Origin: an uncultured Oscillibacter sp.
Lineage (GTDB): Bacteria; Bacillota; Clostridia; Oscillospirales; Oscillospiraceae
Length of the DNA stretch: 25,844 bases
Direction of reading: 5' to 3'
NCBI GenBank assembly: GCA_905200545.1
Contig: CAJKKQ010000032.1
Location: forward strand, 1-25,844
The first letter of the stretch is position 1. Each line of letters opens with the position of its first letter. The notes beneath the pieces are model-generated. The model was not told the origin of the DNA and made no database searches. It saw only the letters and a list, made by a program, of their open reading frames with translations. Below, piece by piece: positions 1-8,601 of the stretch. A program made the position numbers and the translations under genes.

Positions 1-43
1 GACCCTCCGTCTGCCCCGCCTGATTCTTCTGGATGTCAGCCAT
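1..43 (-). CDS. Start of the next gene, probably isoprenyl diphosphate synthase (partial)
   Basis: Only the first 14 codons are inside the window; they read MADIQKNQAGQTEG. The ATG overlaps the frr stop codon by one base (TGATG), which suggests translational coupling to frr. An AAGGAG lies 14 bases upstream, inside the end of frr. The family cannot be read from so few residues. The order pyrH-frr-uppS is common in Firmicutes, so undecaprenyl diphosphate synthase (UppS) is the best guess. That guess rests on synteny, not on a motif. Confidence 0.45.
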   Translation of the reverse strand, partial: MADIQKNQAGQTEG

Positions 44-600
44 CAGACCGCCATCAGCTCCTTCTCTTTTTTCGCTAGCAGGTCTTCCAGCTTCTTGCAG
101 TAGTCGTCGGTCATCTTCTGCAGGTCCTTTTCCGCCTGCTTGAGCTCATCCTCGGTGATCTCGGACTTCTTCTCCTGCTTTTTGAAGTTGTCCATGGCGT
201 CCCGGCGGATGTTGCGGATGGCAACCTTGCCGCCCTCGGCGTACTTGTGGATCTGCTTGACCAGCTCCTTACGGCGCTCCTCCGTCAGCTGGGGGAAGTT
301 CAGCCGGATGGTCCGGCCGTCGTTCTGGGGATTGATGCCCAGGTCGGAGTTCTGGATGGCCTTTTCGATGGACTTCAGGGAGGAAGCGTCCCAGGGCTGG
401 ATCACCAGGGCCCGGGGGTCGGGAGAGGAGATTGCGGCGATCTGCTGGATGGGGGTGGCGCTGCCGTAGTAGTCCACGGTGATGCGGTCCAGCACAGCGG
501 CGTTGGCCCGGCCCGCCCGCACGGAGGCGAAATCCGCGCTGACAGAGTCGACGCTCTTCTTCATCTTATCCTCGTAAACCTTGTATTCGTCTTTCAGCAT
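43..600 (-). CDS. frr: Ribosome recycling factor
   Basis: The 185-residue product has exactly the usual length of ribosome recycling factor, which works with EF-G in the cytoplasm to split post-termination ribosomes. The family features are present: a basic VRAGRANAAVLDRI segment near residues 27-40, a central domain with ISSPDPRALVIQPWD at about 58-72, NDGRTIRLNFPQLTEERR at about 93-110, and a long charged C-terminal helix rich in Lys and Glu. AAAGGAAGG lies about 8 bases before the ATG. The gene follows pyrH by 67 bases, probably on the same message, and its stop overlaps the start of the next gene. Nothing appears truncated or unusual. Confidence 0.97.
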   Translation of the reverse strand: MLKDEYKVYEDKMKKSVDSVSADFASVRAGRANAAVLDRITVDYYGSATPIQQIAAISSPDPRALVIQPWDASSLKSIEKAIQNSDLGINPQNDGRTIRLNFPQLTEERRKELVKQIHKYAEGGKVAIRNIRRDAMDNFKKQEKKSEITEDELKQAEKDLQKMTDDYCKKLEDLLAKKEKELMAV

Positions 601-642
601 GGTGGTGTTTCCTTCCTTTCAGAAATTCTTCTTTTTCATGGA

Positions 643-656
643 GCCGCCGCGGCGGC
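643..656. repeat. Perfect 14-base GC palindrome between pyrH and frr
   Basis: GCCGCCGCGGCGGC is a perfect inverted repeat in the 67-base gap between pyrH and frr. No T-run follows on the minus strand, so it is not a standard terminator. In RNA it could form a short, very stable hairpin just upstream of the frr leader. Its role is unknown. Confidence 0.45.
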
Positions 657-667
657 GGGAGGATGTC

Positions 668-1384
668 TTACTCTCCCACGATGGTGCCCACGTTCTCACC
701 CATCAGGGCCCGGATGATGTTATGGGGATCCTTGAGGGCGAAAAGCAGCACGGGGATGTGGTTATCCATGGAGAGGCTGGTGGCCGTGGAGTCCATGACC
801 ATCAGGTGCTGGGCCAGCACGTCGTCATAGCTGATGGTGTCGTACTTGACGGCGGTGGGATCCTTGGCGGGATCGGCGGTGTAGACGCCGTCCACGTTCT
901 TGGCCAGGAGGATCACGTCGGCATTGATCTCAGCCGCCCGCAGCACCGCCGCCGTATCCGTGGAGAAATAGGGGTTGCCGGTTCCGGCGCCGAAAATCAC
1001 CACGCGGCCCTTTTCCAGGTGCCGGATGGCGCGGGAGCGGATGTAGGGCTCGGCAATGGCCCGCATCTCAATGGCGGTCTGCACCCGGACGGGGATGCCC
1101 TTCTGCTCGCACACGTCCGCCACGGCCAGGCAGTTCATCACCGTGGCCAGCATGCCCATGTGGTCGGCCCGGGTGCGCTCCATGGCGCCGCCGCTGTTTT
1201 TGGCGCCCCGCCAGAAGTTTCCGCCGCCGACTACCAGGCCCACCTGAACACCCAGATCCAGGCACTCCTTGATGACGTCGCACACGCGGCCGATCATCTC
1301 GAAATCCAATCCGGTGTGCTTATCTCCCGCCAGAGCTTCGCCGCTGATCTTCAGCAGGACCCGCTTGTAAACAGGCTTTGCCAT
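668..1384 (-). CDS. pyrH: UMP kinase
   Basis: The 238-residue product is a bacterial UMP kinase of the amino-acid-kinase fold. It phosphorylates UMP to UDP with ATP in pyrimidine nucleotide synthesis. Visible motifs are KISGEAL at residues 12-18, the glycine-rich [10 protein letters not shown] at 51-60, FSTDTAA near 140-146 and [11 protein letters not shown] at 162-172. The ATG is preceded by CGGAGG at good spacing. The usual upstream partners rpsB and tsf are absent. Instead a promoter (1426-1453) sits directly before the gene, and the next gene upstream is divergent, so pyrH opens its own transcription unit with frr behind it. Confidence 0.97.
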   Translation of the reverse strand: MAKPVYKRVLLKISGEALAGDKHTGLDFEMIGRVCDVIKECLDLGVQVGLVVGGGNFWRGAKNSGGAMERTRADHMGMLATVMNCLAVADVCEQKGIPVRVQTAIEMRAIAEPYIRSRAIRHLEKGRVVIFGAGTGNPYFSTDTAAVLRAAEINADVILLAKNVDGVYTADPAKDPTAVKYDTISYDDVLAQHLMVMDSTATSLSMDNHIPVLLFALKDPHNIIRALMGENVGTIVGE

Positions 1385-1425
1385 AACAAAAACCTCCGTT
1401 GTGTCAGTGGAATTTATACGGGTCT

Positions 1426-1453
1426 ATTCTATCTTATTTTTCCGTATTTGCAA
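1426..1453 (-). promoter_or_regulatory. Sigma-A type promoter for pyrH-frr
   Basis: Read on the minus strand, TTGCAA at 1453-1448 is separated by 16 bases from TAGAAT at 1431-1426, which matches TATAAT at five of six positions. It lies about 40 bases before the pyrH start codon in an AT-richer patch of an otherwise GC-rich region. Confidence 0.65.
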
Positions 1454-1614
1454 AGGGGGTAGACGAAAGAATTTCCACCCGGGCCTCCTCCCCTCCGGTT
1501 TTCCCGGTGGAAGCAGCTTTTTTCCCCGCCGCAACCGATATTTGACACCCGGGTGGTAGCCATTTTTCCGGGATTCTGCTATGCTGGACCCAAAGGCAAA
1601 GGAGGAATGTGTCC

Positions 1615-3156
1615 ATGACGCTGGGACAGCGGATCAGTGCGTACCGCAAAACCCTGGGCATCTCCCAGGAGGAGCTGGGGGCCCGGCTGGGGGTGAGCCG
1701 CCAGGCGGTGAGCAAATGGGAGACCGGCGCCGCGGCGCCGGACATGGAGAATCTGCTGGCCCTGGCCCGGGAATTCGGCGTCAGCGTGGCGGAGCTGACG
1801 CAGACGCCGGAGCCGACGCCCCGGAATGCACCGGAGGCCGCCGAGAGCCCCGCCTCCTCTTCCCCGCCCCGGAGGCGGGGAGGGGGGATTGCTCTGGTAA
1901 TCGTCCTGGTGCTGCTGGTGTTCATGGCGGGAACGCTGATCGTCCTGGGCCTCCGCTCCACGGCGGGGCAGGTCAGCCAGATACCGGAACCCACCCACAC
2001 GGAGTTCTATCTCACCTGGCAGGTCCCCCGGCTGGGACATCAGGAGTGGTATGAATATCTGGCTCTGGGGCAGCAGGATGACTTTTTCCCTTTCGGCACT
2101 TCCCTGACGTTGACGGAGCCGGAAATGATCACCACTGGGAAGGTTCCGGACCAGGAATATCACGATCTCGTCTGCGGCACCCTGACGCTGCGCTGCCGCA
2201 CCGGAACAGACGGAACTGCACCGGTTTCCATTATGTTGATAGAAACCGCTTCCCGTGATTACGAAACGCCGAAAGGGATTGGGGTAGGCAGTACCGCCCG
2301 GCAGGTACGGGAGGCATACGGCGCCTCGGGGGATCTCATTTACTGCCTCCCCACCTGTGGCCCCGACACGGATATCGCCTATGATGATTTCTATGTCTAT
2401 TGCCCATCGGATCCATCGGCAGATAAAATTGGCTTTGGCTGCAATCTCATATTTCTGATGACGGGTGACCTTGTGTCCGGTATCCGTATGGAAGACGCCT
2501 CTTATCCCTACTACCACGTCAACAACTCGGACAGCTTCCCGGTCCGGGACAATGAAATCGATTTTTCTCAGAAACAGGAGCCGAAAAAAACGGTGGAGCA
2601 GCAGGTCTACGACGCGCTCAATACACTGATCTTGCAAAAAGGCCTCACTGCCGAGGAACTTTATGCGGATCGCCAGACGATCTTTCATAATCTCAGCAAT
2701 TTGGACTGGTGGGCTTTTGGAGATCTTGGGACCACGGAACACCCGGAAGACACCATCAATATGCTTCTCTCCTGGCTGCGGGAGCAGGTCCCCTACTCAG
2801 ACCATGAGGTCTTCTGTCTGCAGATGGGCGTCCAGTCCAATCTGGACGGCTGGCTGGCCGATTCCTATGCCCATCTGCTTTTCACAGCCTTCTCGGAAAA
2901 TCCCGTTGCCTTTGCCAAAGGTCTTGCCTGTGACAGTGTGGAGGAGACCATGTACCAAGTTGTTCGTCTCACCGCCTACGATGCAGACCTGTATCCGGCA
3001 GAGCTGGAAAGAGCCTTGGATACATTGGATACAGCCCTGGCCGATGGTTCCTTCACTGACCAGGAGCGGGACTGGGCAGAACTGCTGCGGCTGTACCTGG
3101 TTACCCCCATCAATGACCGCTATCAGCTCCCGGATTCCCCGGAGGAGCTGGAATGA
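1615..3156 (+). CDS. Membrane-anchored XRE-family HTH regulator with a long outer domain
   Basis: The 513-residue protein begins with a Cro/C1-type helix-turn-helix (about residues 5-60), with the typical GISQEELGARLGVSRQAVSKWE signature. A Pro/Ser-rich linker and a basic PPRRRGGG stretch precede one transmembrane helix at about 91-113. About 400 residues follow, predicted outside the membrane, that I do not recognise. This build suggests a one-component regulator whose outer domain senses something and whose cytoplasmic end binds DNA. ATG 1615 is chosen because GGAGG ends 9 bases before it. An in-frame GTG six bases earlier would leave only 3 bases. The gene is divergent from pyrH and converges on engB. 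The outer-domain ligand and the targets are unknown. Confidence 0.85.
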   Translation: MTLGQRISAYRKTLGISQEELGARLGVSRQAVSKWETGAAAPDMENLLALAREFGVSVAELTQTPEPTPRNAPEAAESPASSSPPRRRGGGIALVIVLVLLVFMAGTLIVLGLRSTAGQVSQIPEPTHTEFYLTWQVPRLGHQEWYEYLALGQQDDFFPFGTSLTLTEPEMITTGKVPDQEYHDLVCGTLTLRCRTGTDGTAPVSIMLIETASRDYETPKGIGVGSTARQVREAYGASGDLIYCLPTCGPDTDIAYDDFYVYCPSDPSADKIGFGCNLIFLMTGDLVSGIRMEDASYPYYHVNNSDSFPVRDNEIDFSQKQEPKKTVEQQVYDALNTLILQKGLTAEELYADRQTIFHNLSNLDWWAFGDLGTTEHPEDTINMLLSWLREQVPYSDHEVFCLQMGVQSNLDGWLADSYAHLLFTAFSENPVAFAKGLACDSVEETMYQVVRLTAYDADLYPAELERALDTLDTALADGSFTDQERDWAELLRLYLVTPINDRYQLPDSPEELE

Positions 3157-3173
3157 TAAGGATACAAACAAAC

Positions 3174-3204
3174 AACGAGGGAACGGCATTGCCGTTCCCT
3201 CGTT
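3174..3204. terminator. Bidirectional intrinsic terminator between the HTH gene and engB
   Basis: Two 15-base perfect arms (3174-3188 and 3190-3204) begin AACGAGGG and end CCCTCGTT, with a tiny loop. The hairpin lies between the two convergent stop codons (3156 and 3213). On the minus strand it is followed by GTTTGTTTGT, a usable T-tract for ending the engB message. On the plus strand only CGATCTTTAT follows, so termination there may be weaker. Confidence 0.8.
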
Positions 3205-3210
3205 CGATCT

Positions 3211-3807
3211 TTATCCGCCGCACTTTTCCGTCAGAAGCCGGATAAGGGTATCTTTCCCCTCCCCTTTTTCCGCAGAGAACGGCACCAGGGCGTCCTCCTC
3301 CGTCAGCTCCAGGGTCTCCCGGATCAGGGCCAGGGCAGGCTCCACCTGGCTTTTTTTCAGCTTATCCAGCTTGTTGGCCACGATGATCTCCGGGCAGCCG
3401 GATTGACGGAACCAGTCGTGCATGGTGACATCGTCCGCAGTGGGCTTGTGGCGAATGTCTACGATGAGCACCCCGGCGGTGAGGATCTCCCCCTCATCCT
3501 GAAAGTAGCTCTCCATGAGTTTGCCCCAGCGCTCCTTCTCCGCCCGGCTGACCTTAGCATAGCCATATCCCGGCAGATCCACCAGATAGGCCCGGCCATC
3601 CACCCGGAAGTAGTTGATCTGGGTGGTCTTTCCGGGAGAGGCCCCCACATAGGCCATGTTCTTCCGGCTCACCAGGCGGTTGATGACAGAAGACTTGCCC
3701 ACGTTGGACCGCCCGGCAAAGGCAAACTGAGGCAGTCCATCCCGCAGGAAGAGCTCCCGGACAGCGGCGGAGCGCACGAACTCCACTTTGTTGAAATTCA
3801 AGGCCAT
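3211..3807 (-). CDS. engB: Ribosome biogenesis GTP-binding protein YihA/YsxC
   Basis: The 198-residue EngB/YsxC GTPase acts in large ribosomal subunit assembly. The motifs are complete: G1 GRSNVGKS at 32-39, the G2 region around GKTT at 59-62, G3 DLPGYG at 77-82, G4 NKLD at 145-148 and G5 near FSAEKGEG at 177-184. The frame stays open upstream, but ATG 3807 gives the family's usual N-terminus and has AAAGGAG ahead of it, overlapping the lon stop. It follows lon by 16 bases, the same lon-ysxC order seen in Bacillus, and is the last gene before the terminator at 3174-3204. Confidence 0.96.
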   Translation of the reverse strand: MALNFNKVEFVRSAAVRELFLRDGLPQFAFAGRSNVGKSSVINRLVSRKNMAYVGASPGKTTQINYFRVDGRAYLVDLPGYGYAKVSRAEKERWGKLMESYFQDEGEILTAGVLIVDIRHKPTADDVTMHDWFRQSGCPEIIVANKLDKLKKSQVEPALALIRETLELTEEDALVPFSAEKGEGKDTLIRLLTEKCGG

Positions 3808-3823
3808 GTATCGGTCTTCTCCT

Positions 3824-6250
3824 TTACTGCCGCAGGGCGGCGTCTTGCGTGGATTCCCGACCGGGCAGCGGGGCAAAAGCCGCCACCGCGGGGCCAGTCT
3901 CCTCCCGGACGGGGGCCGTCTCCGGGCAGAGCGCAGCAGCAAACACCTGATCCACCGTCTCCACCGGAATAAAGTGCAATGCTGCCCGGACAGTCTGGTC
4001 AATCTCCTCCAGATCCCGGACGTTGTCCTTGGGGATCAGCACGGTGCCGATGCCGTTGCGCAGCGCCGCCATGGTCTTTTCCTTCAGTCCGCCGATGGCC
4101 AGCACCCGGCCCCGGAGGGTCACTTCGCCGGTCATGGCGATGCCGGAGCGGATCTTCCGGCCCGTCAGGGCGGAGAGCATGGCGGTGGTGACCGCAATAC
4201 CGGCGGAGGGCCCGTCCTTGGGCACCGCCCCCTCCGGGAAGTGAACGTGGATGTCTTTCGTCTTGTAGAAGTCCGGCTGGATGCCCAGGGCCTCCGCCCG
4301 GCTCCGCAGACAACTCATAGCCGCCTGAGCGGACTCCTTCATGACATCTCCCAGGTTGCCGGTGAGCTCCAGCTTGCCGGAGCCCTCCATGACATTGACT
4401 TCCACTTCCAGGATCTCACCGCCGGCTTCCGTCCAGGCCAGGCCGTTCACCACGCCGACCTCCTCCTGCTCCGTGTGGAGAGCGGGGGGATAGGGCTGGC
4501 AGTCCAGCAGCTTCGGAAGGTCTTTTTCTGTAATGGTAATCCGCTTTACATCTCCTTTGAGCAGGGCAACATCCGCCTTGCGGCACACGGCTGCCAGCCG
4601 CCGCTCCAAAAGACGCACGCCGGACTCCCGGGTGTAGTCCCGGATGATGGAGCGGATCACATCGTCGCTGATGCGTACTGCACCCTTTTTGAGGCCGTGC
4701 TCGGCAAGCTGCTTGGGCAGCAGGTGGCGCCGGGCGATCTGGAGCTTTTCCTCGTCCGTGTAGCTGGCCAGGCGGATCACCTCCATCCGGTCCAACAGGG
4801 GCCGGGGGATGGTGTCCGTGGTATTGGCAGTGGTGATGAACATGACCTTGGTGAGATCCAGGGGGATCTCCAGGAAGTGGTCCCGGAAGGCGTGGTTCTG
4901 CTCACTGTCCAGTACCTCCAGCAGAGCTGCCGCCGGATCTCCCCGATAGTCGCTGCCCAGCTTGTCGATCTCGTCCAGCAGAAGCAGAGGGTTCATGGAT
5001 CCGCTGCGGCTGATGGCCTCCACGATGCGGCCGGGCATGGCGCCTATGTAAGTCTTGCGGTGGCCCCGAATATCCGCTTCATCCCGGACTCCGCCCAGGG
5101 ACAGACGGGCAAGCTTTCGGTTCAGGGCCTTGGCCACGGAGATGGCGATAGAGGTCTTGCCCACGCCCGGAGGGCCCACCAGGCAGAGGATCTGCCCCTT
5201 CCCCTCGGGGTTCATCTGCCGGACGGCAATGGTCTCCAGGATCCGCTCTTTCACCTTTTCCAGGCCGTAGTGGTCCTTTTCCAGAACCTTTCGGGCGGCG
5301 TCCACACTGACTCGCTCCTTGGTCTCCTGGTTCCAGGGCATTTCCAGACACACATCCAGATAGTTGCGGATCACAGCACCCTCGGCGCTGCCGAAGGGCT
5401 GTTTGGCAAGCTTACTCACCTCTTTTAAAAGGTGTTTTTCCGTCTCCTCCGGCAATGCCAGCTCCTGGATACGCTGGCGGTAGGTCTCCAACTCATCCTC
5501 GTCGCTGCCGCCCTCCCCCAGCTCGTTCTGGAGAACCCGGATCTGTGCCCGGAGGATCTGCTCCCGCTGGCTGCGAGCCAGCTGATCCCGGACTTTACCC
5601 TCCATCTCATGCTCAAAGCCCAGGACGTCGTTTTCCCGGGCCAGGAAGCGGTTGAGCATCCGGATCCGGGCCACGGGAGAGAACTCCTCCAGCAGCGCCT
5701 GCTTATCCTGATAGCGCAGGGCGATATTCTGGGCAATAAAGTCCGCCAGCTCCCCCACCTGCTGATGGTCATCCATCAACGTGGTGAGGACCTCCTCCGG
5801 CACATTGCCGGTGAGCTGGGCATATTCGCTGAAAAGGTGGAAGGTCTGGCGCAGCAGAGCCTCCGTCCGGGGGCTCTTGCGGAAAGCCTCGGATTCCGGC
5901 TCCTCCTCCAGTGCCTCCACATTGGCCTGGAGGAAGGGCTCTGTCTGCCACAGACGGCGCAGCCGGGCCCGGCGGCGTCCCTCCACCACACAGCGCACGG
6001 AGGTGCCGGAAAGCCGCAGGATCTGACTGATGTGGGACACAGTGCCGATGGTGTAGAGATCCTTCTCCCCCGGCAGATCCACGCCGATCTCCCGCTGGGT
6101 CACCAGGAAAATCTCCTGATCGGCCTCCATGGCCCGCTCCAGGGCCGCAATGGAGATGCGCCGCTCTACGTCAAAGGTCAAATTCATATGGGGGAACACC
6201 GTAAGCCCCCGCAGGGCCAATACCGGAATGTTCCAGCTCGTCAGTTCCAT
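3824..6250 (-). CDS. lon: ATP-dependent protease Lon
   Basis: The 808-residue Lon protease is a homo-oligomeric cytoplasmic machine that unfolds and degrades damaged or regulatory proteins. In order it has the N-terminal substrate-binding domain (about 5-200), a coiled region, an AAA+ module with Walker A GPPGVGKT at 359-366 and Walker B LLLLDEIDK near 422-430, and the C-terminal protease domain. The catalytic Ser is about residue 682 in PKDGPSAG and the dyad Lys about 725 in GGLKEK. ATG 6250 is preferred over a GTG 21 bases upstream because AAAGGA lies 10 bases before it. The gene follows clpX after 154 bases that hold a long palindrome. No clear promoter was found in that gap. A 30-residue Ala/Pro/Glu-rich tail ends the protein. 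Confidence 0.97.
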   Translation of the reverse strand: MELTSWNIPVLALRGLTVFPHMNLTFDVERRISIAALERAMEADQEIFLVTQREIGVDLPGEKDLYTIGTVSHISQILRLSGTSVRCVVEGRRRARLRRLWQTEPFLQANVEALEEEPESEAFRKSPRTEALLRQTFHLFSEYAQLTGNVPEEVLTTLMDDHQQVGELADFIAQNIALRYQDKQALLEEFSPVARIRMLNRFLARENDVLGFEHEMEGKVRDQLARSQREQILRAQIRVLQNELGEGGSDEDELETYRQRIQELALPEETEKHLLKEVSKLAKQPFGSAEGAVIRNYLDVCLEMPWNQETKERVSVDAARKVLEKDHYGLEKVKERILETIAVRQMNPEGKGQILCLVGPPGVGKTSIAISVAKALNRKLARLSLGGVRDEADIRGHRKTYIGAMPGRIVEAISRSGSMNPLLLLDEIDKLGSDYRGDPAAALLEVLDSEQNHAFRDHFLEIPLDLTKVMFITTANTTDTIPRPLLDRMEVIRLASYTDEEKLQIARRHLLPKQLAEHGLKKGAVRISDDVIRSIIRDYTRESGVRLLERRLAAVCRKADVALLKGDVKRITITEKDLPKLLDCQPYPPALHTEQEEVGVVNGLAWTEAGGEILEVEVNVMEGSGKLELTGNLGDVMKESAQAAMSCLRSRAEALGIQPDFYKTKDIHVHFPEGAVPKDGPSAGIAVTTAMLSALTGRKIRSGIAMTGEVTLRGRVLAIGGLKEKTMAALRNGIGTVLIPKDNVRDLEEIDQTVRAALHFIPVETVDQVFAAALCPETAPVREETGPAVAAFAPLPGRESTQDAALRQ

Positions 6251-6352
6251 GGTGGGACCGTCCTTTCTCACTTGGGCGGGAAGGTTTGCCGCGACTGAAA
6301 CGCAGCGTGGTATTCTGGCGGTTCGCCCGTGGATTTTTCCGCCAAATTACCC

Positions 6353-6382
6353 GGAAAGGGAACCCCCGGGGGTTCCCTTTCC
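6353..6382. repeat. Perfect 30-base palindrome between clpX and lon
   Basis: The two 15-base arms (GGAAAGGGAACCCCC and its complement) meet without a spacer. Lying 23 bases after the clpX stop, the sequence would fold on the minus strand into a long hairpin ending in CCCTTTCC. It could be an intrinsic terminator or attenuator reducing clpX readthrough into lon, although the T-tract is inside the stem and short. A protein-binding operator is the alternative. Confidence 0.5.
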
Positions 6383-6404
6383 CTTGATTGTCCGAAAGCC
6401 GTGC

Positions 6405-7721
6405 TCAGGAGGCGGAGGCAGGAGACTGGGGACGCTTTTTCCCTGCTTCCTTTCCGGAGTTGATCTTTACGGAATAGTTGATCTTATTGGGATCCCGGGT
6501 GAGGACAGGCGTTCCGGTGCCCTCCACGCACTCCCGGGTGATAACCACCTTGGTAATGGTGGGGTCAGAGGGGACGTCGTACATGATCTGGGTGAGCATG
6601 CCCTCCATCACAGCCCGCAGGCCCCGGGCACCGATGTTGCGCTCAATGGCCTTGTCGGCGATGGCCTCCAGAGCCTCCGGCTGGAACTCCAGTTCCACGT
6701 CGTCGTACTCCATCAGCTTCTTGTACTGCTTCACCAGGGCGTTCTTGGGCTCCGTCAGGATCCGCACCAGATCCGCCCGGGTCAGGGCGTTCAGGGATGC
6801 GATCACCGGCAGCCGGCCCACCAGCTCGGGAATAATGCCGAACTTCAAAATATCGTGGGGCTGCACCTCGTGGAGGATCTTGCTGATATCCTTGTCCTTC
6901 TTGCCCTGGATGTTAGCACCGAAGCCGATGGACTTCTGGTCCAGCCGGCGCTCGATGATCTTTTCCAGGCCGTCGAATGCGCCGCCGCAGATAAAGAGGA
7001 TGTTCTTGGTATTCACCTGGATGAACTCCTGATGGGGGTGCTTGCGTCCGCCCTGGGGCGGCACGTTGGCCACGGTGCCCTCCACGATCTTCAAAAGGGC
7101 CTGCTGCACACCCTCACCGGAGACATCCCGGGTGATGGAAGTGTTCTCGCTCTTGCGGGCGATCTTGTCGATCTCATCCACATAGATGATACCGTGCTCT
7201 GCCCGCTCCACGTCGAAGTCTGCCGCCTGCAGCAGACGCAGCAGGATATTCTCCACGTCATCGCCCACGTAGCCGGCTTCCGTCAGCGTAGTGGCGTCGG
7301 CGATGGCAAAGGGTACCTTCAAAATCCGGGCCAGGGTCTGGGCAAAGAGCGTCTTGCCGGAGCCGGTGGGGCCCAGCATCAAAATGTTGCTCTTCTGGAG
7401 CTCCACATCCTCGTCGCCGCCGAAGAAAATACGCTTATAGTGGTTGTAGACTGCCACGGACAGCGCCACCTTGGCCTCATCCTGGCCGATGACGTACTGA
7501 TCCAGCACGTCCTTGATCTCCCGGGGGGTGGGGAGCTCATCGGGGATATCCTCCAGCGCGCTGCCGGAGGTATCCTCGAACCCATCGTTCAAAATACTCA
7601 TGCACAGCTGCACGCACTCGTCGCAGATGCGCACGCCGGGTCCCTGGATCATGCGGTGGACCTGGTTTTCATGCTTGCCGCAGAAGGAACACCGCAGTGC
7701 CTTCTTGCCGTCGTCGTTCAT
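6405..7721 (-). CDS. clpX: ATP-dependent Clp protease ATP-binding subunit ClpX
   Basis: The 438-residue AAA+ unfoldase feeds proteins into ClpP. The N-terminal zinc-binding domain has Cys pairs at 11/14 and 33/36. Walker A GPTGSGKT is at 117-124, the pore loop GYVG at 150-153, Walker B IIYVDEID at about 178-185, the RKH loop at 226-228, and the ClpP-docking IGF loop at 265-267. All are intact, so it should partner the ClpP encoded just upstream. CGAGGT sits at normal spacing before the ATG. It follows clpP by 40 bases and is probably cotranscribed. The last 20 residues are Lys/Ser/Ala-rich and variable in the family. Confidence 0.97.
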   Translation of the reverse strand: MNDDGKKALRCSFCGKHENQVHRMIQGPGVRICDECVQLCMSILNDGFEDTSGSALEDIPDELPTPREIKDVLDQYVIGQDEAKVALSVAVYNHYKRIFFGGDEDVELQKSNILMLGPTGSGKTLFAQTLARILKVPFAIADATTLTEAGYVGDDVENILLRLLQAADFDVERAEHGIIYVDEIDKIARKSENTSITRDVSGEGVQQALLKIVEGTVANVPPQGGRKHPHQEFIQVNTKNILFICGGAFDGLEKIIERRLDQKSIGFGANIQGKKDKDISKILHEVQPHDILKFGIIPELVGRLPVIASLNALTRADLVRILTEPKNALVKQYKKLMEYDDVELEFQPEALEAIADKAIERNIGARGLRAVMEGMLTQIMYDVPSDPTITKVVITRECVEGTGTPVLTRDPNKINYSVKINSGKEAGKKRPQSPASAS

Positions 7722-7761
7722 GGTATTACCTCGGTTTTCTGTATTTGCCTATGGATGCCGT

Positions 7762-8343
7762 TCACCGCTTGGCGATGACCTTGTCCACCAGGCCGAACTC
7801 CAGGGCCTCCTGGGCGGTCATCCAGTGGTCCCGCTCGGAGACCTCTTTGATCTCCTCCGCGGTCTTGCCGGTGTTTTGCGCCAGGATCTCGTTCAGGTTC
7901 CGCTTGATGCGCAGGAAGTGCTCCACATCGATCTCCATGTCCGTCACCTTGCCCTTGGTACCGGCGGAGGGCTGATGGATCATGATCTCAGCGTTGGGCA
8001 GCACCAGACGCTTGCCCTTGGCGCCGGAGGAGAGCAGGAACGCACCCATGCTGGCGGCCATGCCGATGCAGATGGTGGACACGTCGCACTTGACGTACTG
8101 CATGGTGTCGTAGATGGCCATGCCGTCAGTGACGGAGCCGCCGGGGCTGTTGATATAGAACTGGATGTCCTTGTCGGGATCCTGTGCTTCCAGATACAGA
8201 AGCTGGGCCACCACGAGGCTTGCGGTGGTGGCGTTGACCTCCTCGCCCAAAAAGACGATCCGGTCATTGAGCAGACGGGAGAAGATGTCGTAAGACCGCT
8301 CTCCCCGGTTGGTCTGCTCTACTACATAGGGAACTAAGCTCAT
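7762..8343 (-). CDS. clpP: ATP-dependent Clp protease proteolytic subunit
   Basis: The 193-residue product is the serine protease subunit that forms the double-ring chamber of ClpXP. The triad is visible: Ser98 in GMAASMG, His123 in MIHQP and Asp172 in SERDHW. Also present are the oxyanion-loop region INSPGGSV at 64-71 and the N-terminal start [20 protein letters not shown] used by ClpX contacts. ATG 8343 has a very strong AAGGAGG seven bases upstream. The open frame continues further but has no family match before this Met. It lies 258 bases after tig and 40 bases before clpX, the conserved tig-clpP-clpX order. Confidence 0.97.
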   Translation of the reverse strand: MSLVPYVVEQTNRGERSYDIFSRLLNDRIVFLGEEVNATTASLVVAQLLYLEAQDPDKDIQFYINSPGGSVTDGMAIYDTMQYVKCDVSTICIGMAASMGAFLLSSGAKGKRLVLPNAEIMIHQPSAGTKGKVTDMEIDVEHFLRIKRNLNEILAQNTGKTAEEIKEVSERDHWMTAQEALEFGLVDKVIAKR

Positions 8344-8496
8344 TGGGTAAACCTCCTTGAATCGCTCTTTCCGTGTTCCGGCGTCCTCCCAGCCAATAAC
8401 GGCCTCCCTCCGTGGCGGCCAATTCCCGGGCAGGAATGGCAAAAGCGCCTGGCCCCGTTGGGAGCGTCCGGCGCTGCTGCCACGCACGCACTCATC

Positions 8497-8526
8497 CTAC
8501 TACGGATGGTACGCGGAACCTGTCAA
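8497..8526 (-). promoter_or_regulatory. Possible weak promoter for clpP
   Basis: On the minus strand a perfect TTGACA (8526-8521) is followed after 18 bases by TAGTAG, a poor -10. It lies about 150 bases before clpP in the tig-clpP gap. The perfect -35 is the main support. A better -10 was not found at 16-18 bases. Confidence 0.3.
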
Positions 8527-8552
8527 ACAGGGGCGATACTCCCGTCAGGGCA

Positions 8553-8579
8553 CCGGAGCGGCCACACATGCCGCCCCGG
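8553..8579 (-). other. GC-rich hairpin after tig (mRNA 3'-end or processing hairpin)
   Basis: Ten-base arms at 8553-8562 and 8570-8579 pair around a 7-base loop with one G-U wobble in the minus-strand RNA. It starts 22 bases after the tig stop. No T-run follows, so it may protect or process the tig 3' end rather than terminate transcription. Confidence 0.4.
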
Positions 8580-8601
8580 ACTCCCAACAGTATGCCCGGA
8601 A

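Noticed and set aside
1542..1585. TTGACA (1542-1547) with TATGCT (1580-1585) as the HTH gene promoter
   Set aside because: The spacing of 32 bases is far too long; only the extended -10 remains as a weak candidate.
3808..4002. N-terminal extension of the engB frame into lon
   Set aside because: Arg/Pro-rich translation of the lon 3' end in another frame; the true engB start has AAAGGAG and matches family length.
3788..5428. A long plus-strand open frame opposite lon
   Set aside because: Antisense shadow of lon; composition is His/Gln/Gly-rich and unlike real proteins of this genome.
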